Shown one piece after another: positions 49,823 to 64,000 of a stretch of 64,000 nucleotides of DNA. Numbering within the stretch: the first letter of the stretch is position 1; each line of letters starts with the position of its first letter. The DNA comes from Caprimulgus europaeus. Taxonomy: Eukaryota; Chordata; Aves; Caprimulgiformes; Caprimulgidae. The position numbers and the translations under genes are program-made. Under the pieces are notes generated by a model. It was not told where the DNA came from and did not search any database. It was given only the letters and a program-made list of their open reading frames with translations. Location of the stretch: contig OU015542.1 in NCBI GenBank assembly GCA_907165065.1, forward strand, positions 248,001 to 312,000. Direction: 5' to 3'.

Positions 49823-50415
49823 TGTGGTTTAACCCCAGCTGGTGGCTAAACACCATGCAGCTGCTCGCTCATCCCCCCTCAGTGAGATGGGGGAGAGAAC
49901 TAGAAGGGTGAAAGTGAGAAGACTCCTGGCTTGAGACAAAGACAGTTTAATAGGGAAGGCAAAAGCTGCACACGCAAGCAAAGCAAATCAAGGAACTCAT
50001 TCAGTGCTTCCCATCGCAGACAGGTGTTCAGCCCTCCCAGGACAGCAGGGCTCCATCATGGGGAACGGTGACTTGGGAGGACAAATGCCATCACTCTGAA
50101 CATTCCTCCCTTCCTTCTTCTTTCCCCAGCTTTATCTGCTGAGCATGACATCCTATGGTCTGGAATATCCCTTTGGTCAGTTGGAGTCAGCTGTCCCAGC
50201 TGTGTCCCCTCCCAACTTCTTGTGCACCCCCAGCCTGTCCATTGGTGGAGTGGGGTGAGGAGCAGAAAATGTCTTGACACTGTGTAAGCCCTGCTCAGCA
50301 ATAATGAGAACATCCCTGTGTTATCAACACTTATTTTCAGCACAAATCCAAAACACAGCCCCATACCAGCTGCTGTGAAGAAAATTAACTCCCTCCCAGC
50401 TCAAACCAGCATGCA
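49823..50415 (-). mobile_element. Solo LTR of a second avian ERV family
   Basis: The plus strand begins TGTGGTTTAACCCCAGCTGG and ends near ccagctcaaaccagcatgca, a very common bird LTR seen in reverse. Read on the minus strand it starts with a tgctggtttgagctggg block, carries tattaaactgtctttgtctc (ATTAAA poly(A)-type signal), and ends ggggttaaaccaca. No internal viral genes are adjacent. It lies between SLC7A4 and DGCR6. Confidence 0.85.
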
Positions 50416-52705
50416 GGCACTTTATTAAGAGAACCTTTTCCACCAGTTAACCACAACTGACCACCTTGCTGCTTTCCACCTTGCAGGGAAAGCCCTTTTG
50501 AAACAGGCACATAAGATTTCTGCTTGGATCAGCTGCCTGGCAGAGCCGTCTGCAAACAGATGGCAGGAGTGGGAAGCTGGAGAGCTGCCGTTGTCATGGC
50601 AGTGCCGGAGCAGCTCCCCACAGTCCTCAGCACCAGCTACCCCTGGGAGAGATGGCGGTGGAGATGGTGGTGACCAACTCTTCTGGCTCGTGGGGAGCTC
50701 TGGACCAAGGTGGGCTCCACTCTTCATGGCACAGGGCAGTGAAGCAGAGCTGAACACTTGGGCACCAATCCTCAGCTGCCCACAAGTGCCCCTGGGCTTC
50801 TCCAGCCACACAACATTGCCCTAGCAATAAAAGAGTGCTCATGTTGAAGAAGGTATGGGGGGGACTCTGGTAGGCAACACTATTCCCCCAGTATCCAGAC
50901 AGTCTCCTTTCCAGTAATAGAGCCCATCATTCATCCCCGCCTTCCTCATCATCACCTCAGGAAACAATTTCCTTGCTAATAGTTCTGGCCATACACAGAG
51001 GAACACGGGCCTCTCTTCACCTGCTCAGGACCAGAGACCCCTGTGTCTGTCCATGTCCTCTCAGACAGGATGAAGGTGTCTTCAGAGGAGAATGTTGCCC
51101 ATGCTGCTCCTTGCCACTTTAGCAGCCGAGAGCAGGGCTCCCGGCTGAGGGTCAAGGGGCAACACAATCCAAGGGTGTTTGTCAGGATCCTGAAATGGTG
51201 CAGGTCACACATCAGCCCACAATTTTCCTTCAGGAGGCAGAGACCCCATAAGAGCAGCAGCTCTTGTGCCCAGCTGCTGAACTTCAGTAGCAAGTTCCCA
51301 TGGGGAGAAAAAACCCACCCGTGCTGGAAACAGGGGGGTGTCTCAGCCCTGAATTTGCAAAAGCCTCATTGGTCCTTGTAGCTGCTCATCTCCTGAGACC
51401 CCACCTGCAGTGCTGCCTCCAGTGCTGAGGCCACCAACAGCACAAGGACATGGACCCACTGGAGCCAGTGCAGAGGAGGCCACGAGGATGATGCCAGGGC
51501 TGGAGCAGCTCTGCTGTGAGGACAGGCTGAGAGAGTTGGGGCTGTTCAGCCTGGAGAAGGCTCCAGGGAGACCTTCTAGTGGCCTCCCAGTACCTGAAGG
51601 GGCTCCAGGAAGGCTGGGGAGGGACTTTGGCCAAGGGCAGGGAGTGACAGAACAAGGGGTGATGGCTTGAAAGTGGCAGAGGGGAGATGGAGCTGAGATG
51701 TGAGGAAGAAATTCTTTGCTGTGAGGGTGGTGAGACCCTGTCCCAGGTTGGCCAGAGAAGCTGTGGCTGCTCCTCCCTGGAAGTGTTCTCGGCCAGGTTG
51801 GATGAGGCTTTGAGCAACCTGGTCTAGTGGAAGGTGTCCCTGCTGCTGGCAGGGGGTTGGGACTGGATGAGCTTTAAGGTCCCTTCCAACCCAGACCAGC
51901 CTGGGATTCTGTGATCTTCAGTGTGTTTGTCTACAGTTGTGGGCAACTCCTTCACCACCACATCTCTCTACCAGAAGGCCACTCACAAGCTCTTTGAACA
52001 CCTGCACAGGTTTCCTGGCTTCAGCTGGTTCTCCAGTTCCATGGCTGGCTCTCACTCTAGGTTTAGTGATCAGCTTTCATGTGAACACAAGGGCTCAGAG
52101 CACCTTGGGCAAGGGCTACCGACCCATTTCCCAGCCTCAGTAACTCAGCACACGGAATCTTCTAACGCTGCCTTCTGCTGTGAAGAGAGATTGCTGCAGT
52201 AAGGGCAGAGGACAAGCAGTAACGCGAAGATGTCTCCCAAACACAAACCTTGCTCTGGGAATGCCAGTCAACCCTTAAACAGTGACCTGGGTGTAACCAA
52301 AGCCCTTCAACACACGATGGCCTTTGAGCCACCTCCAACAGCTTCTCCAACTTGAACTTCACTCATGAAGGCCAGAACTGCTTACAGACTGCCCATTACA
52401 CCATCCTGCTTCCTATGGGCAGCCAACACTGCACACTGGCTGCCACCAACACATTTCTTGCACACTCAAAGCAGTTTTACCAAGTTCTCAGCAAATGTCC
52501 CAACTCTTTCTGTACACCAAGTCCCAGGGATGCAACTCAGGCGCTCAAGGTCAACAGTTCAGCCCTGCAAGGTCTTCAAGAAACACTCAGTGTTCCCCCC
52601 CAGCTTTGATCTAGCACACCCCAAACCCCACACTCATCATCCAGGGATGGGACAACTGTAATTGCAACCACTGACACAGAGAGCTGCAGCCCTGGAAGGC
52701 ACAGG
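50416..52705. other. Intergenic sequence between the LTR and DGCR6
   Basis: Apart from the CR1 at 51.4-51.9 kb I see no gene or structured element here. PRODH, which neighbours DGCR6 in mammals, was not recognised. Small open frames are unsupported. Confidence 0.6.
51390..51917 (+). repeat. CR1 LINE 3' end, sense copy
   Basis: The sense sequence starts ctcctgagaccccacctgca and ends cagcctgggattctgtgatc, the CR1 terminal repeat. The subfamily is the same as the 37.4-kb and 42.2-kb copies. Confidence 0.93.
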
Positions 52706-52709
52706 GTAT

Positions 52710-52715
52710 TTTATT
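52710..52715 (-). terminator. AATAAA poly(A) signal for DGCR6
   Basis: TTTATT on the plus strand gives AATAAA on the minus strand about 760 bp after the DGCR6 stop codon. It implies a 3' UTR of roughly 0.8 kb. Confidence 0.55.
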
Positions 52716-53476
52716 TCCCTCCATTTACAAACTGGTTTAAAGTAACAAAGCAAAAGCTCTCAGATCTTCTCTGCTAGCCAAGTCAGGTGTGAGCGTCGCT
52801 GTGAGCGTCACAGTCCAGTGATGGTGGGCAGAGGCCTGAAATCCTCCTCTAATAAAGCCAATGCTGGCATCTGCCTGAGGTCTCTCTGGGGAGGGCCTGC
52901 CTCACCACACACAGAGCATCTTCCTGTAGATAAACCCTAGACTTTTCTCTCTACTGCCATGGCGAGGCATCACCAGATGGAGTCTGCTTTGCTTCCCTCT
53001 CTGATACAGCAGCTCCTCACCTCCCCATTCCCTGCCAGAGATGCTCCTTGAATCAGAAGAGGACATTGCAGTTTGGAGGAGACCACACTGCTCATATGTT
53101 CAGCTCGATCCATCTGAACACAGGGCTCACCCATACACCCCTGGGCTGGGTTTGCTGCCTCGGTCCCTGGCCTAGTAAATGGCCTGACCAACGCTGCAGG
53201 CTGTGTGGCACATGAACACCCTCCCTCACTGCTCGTCTCAGCAGGACCTGCTGCACACATCTCATGGAGAACTGGAGAGGCAGCTGGGCACTCCCCACCA
53301 CTCCCTTGCTCAGGGGGTCTGCTTCCCCCAGCTCTAAGGTTATCTAAGGGCTTCAGCTATTTCTTCTACAGCCAGTAACCTCTTCCTGACACAACAAAAA
53401 AGAAAATGCATGAACAGTCAATTCTTTAGAGAGAAGTCAGAAGAAAACTCTGGAAAGCAAAAGCAGATTTGCTCAT

Positions 53477-59677
<6,201 letters not shown>

Positions 59678-59685
59678 CGCCTCAC

Positions 59686-59733
59686 CCCGTGCCCGTGCCC
59701 GTGCCCGTGCCCGTGCCCGTGCCCGTGCCCGTG
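59686..59733. repeat. Pure hexanucleotide repeat (CCCGTG)8
   Basis: Eight uninterrupted CCCGTG units end 8 bp from the DGCR6 start codon (CACGGG on the transcribed strand). They are in the probable 5' UTR and are followed by a C-run. Confidence 0.93.
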
Positions 59734-59865
59734 CCCCCCCCCGCCAGCCGTGAGCATGCGCGTGTGCGCCCACGCCCCTCTCCGTCACCTCTTCCGGCTC
59801 CATCACCCCGCCCCCCAAAAGCCCCGCCCCGCAGCCCCGCCCCGCCACAGCCGCTGGCGCAGCGC

Positions 59866-59931
59866 GGGGGTTGGGGCTCGGCCGGGGGTCGGGGCGCGGC
59901 CGGGGGTCGGGGCTCGGCCGGGGCTCGGTAA
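59866..59931. repeat. G-rich tandem repeat upstream of DGCR6
   Basis: Roughly 18-bp units of the type gctcggccgggggtcggg recur, with many runs of four or five G. The plus strand could form G-quadruplexes. Confidence 0.75.
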
Positions 59932-60130
59932 GAGGGGAGCGTTGATCACGTGCTGATGTTTTCAGCTGTCGCTGGAAGTCGAAGGACTTTGTGTTTGTCC
60001 GTCTGCAAGCGCAAGAGCTCAGGGGTGAGGAATATTGACGTGGATCAGCTCCATGGGCATTGGGCTCTGCCAAGGGGCTGTTCCATCTCCTGTCCCCCAT
60101 GGGCAGGAGATCCATGAGGGGCTCTTCCTC

Positions 60131-60160
60131 TCTGGCTCTCTCTGGCTCTCTCTGGCTCTC
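60131..60160. repeat. 10-bp tandem repeat, 3 copies
   Basis: The unit TCTGGCTCTC is repeated exactly three times. Confidence 0.9.
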
Positions 60161-60234
60161 GCTCTCCCGGGATTGCGGTTTCGGGTCGAGATTGTCGCTC
60201 CTCCGGGATCTTTCTCTGGGAACGGGCCGGGCTG

Positions 60235-60480
60235 GGTCAGTGGGTGGTGAGCAATGGCACTGGGTATTGCTCATTTGCATATTTTATTCCTATTATTATT
60301 ATCCTTATTATATTAATGTCATTATTATTTTAAGTTTTATTTTATTTCCATTATTAAATTGTTATCTCAACCTTACCCTTGCTCCCCTAAATTCTCTCCC
60401 CTATCCCCCGTGTGGAGGAATAAGCAAGCAGCTGTGTTTGGCTGCCAGCCCAGTACCAGCCCAGTGCAACCAGCACAATG
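60235..60480 (+). mobile_element. 3' fragment of an avian ERV LTR
   Basis: The text gtgagcaatggcactgggta, then an ATT-rich stretch, tattaaattgttatctcaac, and ctcccctatcccccgtgtgg resemble the 3' half of the same broad LTR class as the 49.8-kb element, here in the plus direction. The 5' part and exact 3' terminus are missing. Confidence 0.6.
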
Positions 60481-60744
60481 TTTTAAATTACTTTATCAAA
60501 AGTGTTTCGGATGGAGTTTGGCAGCTTTTGACTCACTACATGTGGTGAGTTTGCCATGGCTGAACATGTGGTGACCCCTGGTGTCACCAGCATCAGAGGA
60601 ATTTCACTCTCCAGGTACTTGTCTTCATGTTTCCACTCCAGCCCATGAGCTGGGCGTCATCCCCTGCAGACACCACACCACAGCAAAGCTGAGCAATGTT
60701 TGTGGGTTCACTGGGAAACCCTGAGAAGGGTAAGAACACTTGGG

Positions 60745-61008
60745 TCCAGTGGCTTGAAACTGGCAGAGGGGAGATGGAGATGAGATGTGAGGAAGAAATT
60801 CTTTGGTGTGAGGGTGGGGAGACCCTGGCCCAGGTTGGCCAGAGAAGCTGTGGCTGCTGCTCCCTGGAAGTGTTCTCGGCCAGGTTGGATGAGGCTTTGA
60901 GCAACCTGGTCTAGTGGAAGGTGTCCCTGCTGATGGCAGGGGGGCTGGAACAGGATCAGCTTTAAGGTCCCTTCCAACCCAGACCAGCCTGGGATTCCAT
61001 GGTTCTCT
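60745..61008 (+). repeat. CR1 LINE 3' end, sense copy
   Basis: The blocks gaggggagatggagatgaga, gaagaaattctttggtgtga and ttccaacccagaccagcctg, ending at gggattccatggttctctga, match the other sense CR1 3' ends. Confidence 0.92.
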
Positions 61009-61387
61009 GATCCCTTCGGATCCCTCTGAACACTCAGAGTTCGTTCAGTGTGCTTTGACTTCAGAGGCTCTGCTGGGAGGGCGACGGGGGCTTTCCGTGA
61101 GTGCCCAGGTGCAGGTAATGAGATCAACGTTCAGCGCAGGCTGACTTGCACATTCATGTCAGTGGCACACGTGGAAATGTTCCTAGCTTGAATCAGGAGA
61201 ATGAAACATCCACTGAAATGTATTAAAATGCCTTAAAAGTATCAGTTTTAATATGACTTCAAAGCCAACAAAAGCTGCGCTGCCTGCACGAGGGGAGCAG
61301 AAAAGGCCATGTTAGAGAAGAACATGGAGCATCCCCAGGAAAACAGGGCATCCCTAAAATATCCTGGAATATCAATTGCCTCCTTCC

Positions 61388-61404
61388 CCCCCCCCCCCCA
61401 CCCC
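61388..61404. repeat. Poly-C tract
   Basis: A run of C with a single A interruption lies in intergenic sequence. Confidence 0.8.
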
Positions 61405-64000
61405 CGATTCGTTTGCCTTGGATTTCCACCCAAGGATTCCCAAATCCCAGGTGCTGGAGAGGCTTTGGGTGGGCTGGTTGCAGATCTCTGCCTCTGGGGT
61501 GCTTAGGCTGCTGCCTTGTAGAGTTAACCCTGCCACGTCCATCTGTCCTGCCCAGCCCCTGCCTGCTCTTCCCCCGGCTCGGCAGCGACATCCCCATGAA
61601 GTGGCTGCCCCGTATTCTGAACAGGCAAAGCACCCCAACCCAAATTTCGGGAACCACCGAGAGTTTTTTGCTGTGCTGGAGCTGCCAGTGGCAGAGCTGT
61701 GGCATCAAACCCAGAGTGGCTGCGCCCTACAGAGCTGCTGGGGAATGGAAAGAAGGGTCTGTTAATTAAAAGTGATCAGCGGTGCTGCTCAGCTCCAGCT
61801 GGAGTGATATGGAAGAGCATGATAAAAACACCCCCAATACTTTACCATCCTCTACCACAAAGATTTGATGGCAGCTTTTGCTAAATATCCTTCTCCGAGT
61901 GTCACCTGAAGGGAAGGAAGCATTTGCTGTCACAGGGTTTTGATGTCACAGCGTTTCCATGTCCCTGGCAATTACAACCCCAATTCCCTTCAGCAGTGAT
62001 GGGTGCTCAGCTGTGGTGATCAAAACTTCACCTGGTACCAGCACAGAACCAGGCAAGCTGCCTGTCCCCAGCGTGGCTGCCTGCACTGGTGAGGACCTAC
62101 TTGTGACCTGCCTTGTCCCCTCCAAGCATCACATCCCTGTTGTCATGGCACTGAGCAGACCCTGCCTTGATCTTGCCACCTTCCCCACCTTGCTGGGGGT
62201 TCTGCTGTCTTCCCAAAGCTGTTTTGGGGGGGAGTTGATGCCTGGTGGTGTCTGGGCATGAGGAGGGTTGTCCTGACTGACAGCACCCAACTGGAGGGGA
62301 GAGACCATACAGGAGGCTCGGAGAGCCGACACGGCCATCAGAGCCACGCACAGCGGCCATGGGGTGTCCGTGCACCCCTGTGAGTGGAAAGGGGGCAGCC
62401 AGGGAGAGCTGGGGCTCAGCCCAGGGAAGAGGGGAGGACATTCCCCAGGACCAGCCCCAGCAGGGCCAGCCAAGGAGCAAGGCACGACCCGGTGCCTTCA
62501 CACCCCAAGCGAAGGCGTCACGGCTGAGCCGGCGGAGGGAGGGGGGACGCTGGGGCCTCTGCTCTGCTGTGAACATTCCTCTCCCTTCCTTTGTGCTGCA
62601 GGAAATCTGTGCTTCCTCCTTTCCCAGCGCTGCTCCCTGCTCAATTGCTACCAGATGTGGGTCCCATGCGCTTCTCATTAGCCTGGCAGGCTCCGGGCAC
62701 TGTCTTCTGAAGGCTGGTGGGCTGGGGCCGGCAAAGGCTGGGCTTTTGGGGGACCTGGTGCAGATACTGGAGCTGGTGTGCAGGCCACGAGGCCACTGGC
62801 CCTGGTTTGCTTAGGGCTTGTGCTGCCTTCGTGCTGGGCTGGATGCTGCAGTGATGCAGGGAGAACTCACTGCAGTGGATAGAACTGGAGCTGGGGACAG
62901 GGTTCTCCACTGGGACCTGCACGAGTGCCATGGGGACAGAGGGACAAGGAGCACGCCAGGGCTTTGAGCTGAGGGATGAAGCCCAGTGAGATGAACTGCA
63001 GCTGAGTCACCCGTTGGGGACAATCTGCAGCCCCAGGCTGGGTCTGGGAGCGTGGGAGAGGCAAGTGGGTGGCACACATGGGGACTGGGGCTGGAGAGCA
63101 TGGGTGACCCAGGAGACGTCCCATGCTCCATATGCCTCAGGCACGGGGCACATCATGATGTGTTGGGATGTGCCTGAGGCTTCTGGGGTGTGGGCTCAAG
63201 TTGGGGTAGGGGAGTCCCTGACCAGGTGATGGTGTCCGTAGTGATGCCACAAGCAGCTCAGATGGCACAGCCTGTGTGGAGGCCCTTCCTGCACTCCCCA
63301 GAACTTGCTAGCACCCAAGAGGAGATCACAGTGGCTGGACCCAAGGGCTTGAGAGCAGAAACAGCCCTGCAGTTGGCTTATGACATCCAGGTAGAGACTT
63401 AACCTGGCCTGGATGGAGCTATGGAGGGACAAACAGAGTGAGGAAGCTCCTGTTTTTCCTCATCCTGCCACCCCCACCATGGAGCTCAACTGCGTGAGAG
63501 GGGCTGGGAAAGAGCCCAACGGGACCTGCACATGGTCCCACTACATCATCCTGCTCCAGCTGCCACTGATCCATGTGCACAGAAAAATGTGCCTCACTGG
63601 GCAGGATGAGGCCACATTTGGGTGCTCATGGCCATGGGGCTCTGCACCAGGAGAGTGAGATGCTCCTTGGCTTGGCACAGAGGGAGTCAGGGGCTGATCC
63701 TGGCCTGCTGCTTCTCCTTGAGCCCCCAAACCTATGGTGAAGCTTTCCTCATGCTGCTGGTGCAGAGGTGGGTGGTGAGAATCAGGGGGACAAGCACATG
63801 TCATGGGATGGAGCCCGTGGCCCAGCACGGGATGTGCAGGAACACCTAGAGGGCCAAAGGACTCTGTTTCCCACGGGAGCTGCTCATCTCACCCCTGAGG
63901 GAAGGGTCCCCTCTGGGATTCAGGTTTCTTGCACTCAGCTGCAGGGAAAATATCTCCCAGGATGGAGAGATTTGTAAAGGTGTCCACTGCCCGTTTAGGG

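Larger units (their letters stand above)
60481..64000. other. Window end, no gene recognised
   Basis: Apart from the CR1 at 60.7-61.0 kb and a poly-C run at 61388-61404, I see no gene. Open frames of 100-190 codons on both strands overlap and lack splice-flanked conserved peptides. The sequence is probably the upstream intergenic region of DGCR6. Confidence 0.6.

Noticed and set aside
62359-62814. Open frames near 62.4-62.8 kb as a possible further gene
   Set aside because: No splice-flanked conserved peptide or known family was visible. The frames overlap antisense ones of equal length.

Overview
This is avian nuclear DNA. The genes are short, intron-rich vertebrate genes with GT-AG splicing and CpG-island promoters. 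About fifteen CR1 LINE 3' ends and several bird-type endogenous-retrovirus LTRs lie between and inside them. The gene content (AIFM3, P2RX6, LRRC74B, SLC7A4, DGCR6) matches the human 22q11.2 (DiGeorge) neighbourhood. I rebuilt exon-intron structures by matching peptide similarity to splice sites and codon phase. For P2RX6, TMEM17B, SLC7A4 and DGCR6 every exon joins in phase from start to stop codon.

Layout from left to right: the 3' five exons of AIFM3 (+, 44-6761, cut by the window edge); a 4.3-kb stretch with no recognised gene; a TMEM17-family ciliary membrane gene (+, 11118-13293, four exons); P2RX6 (-, 24257 down to 14140, twelve exons), convergent with TMEM17B; LRRC74B (+, from 24355), head-to-head with P2RX6 and apparently decaying; a repeat-rich gap (33.1-44.6 kb); SLC7A4 (-, coding 47951 to 44598, four coding exons plus an inferred upstream non-coding exon); an LTR and CR1 stretch; DGCR6 (-, 59677 to 53477, five exons) with an LTR in its third intron; and a final 4 kb with an LTR fragment, a CR1 and no recognised gene.

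The genes do not form an operon or a shared pathway. They are a membrane channel subunit, a cationic amino-acid transporter-like protein, a transition-zone protein, a mitochondrial oxidoreductase, a leucine-rich-repeat protein and a coiled-coil protein, held together by conserved synteny. Mammalian neighbours LZTR1 and THAP7 (expected between AIFM3 and P2RX6) and PRODH (expected beside DGCR6) were not seen.

The most interesting points are the multi-lesion decay of LRRC74B, the TMEM17 paralogue in this synteny block, the head-to-head promoter of P2RX6 and LRRC74B, a pure hexanucleotide repeat 8 bp from the DGCR6 start codon, and an extra cysteine and short tail in P2RX6. I found no convincing sign of a wholly new biological system.
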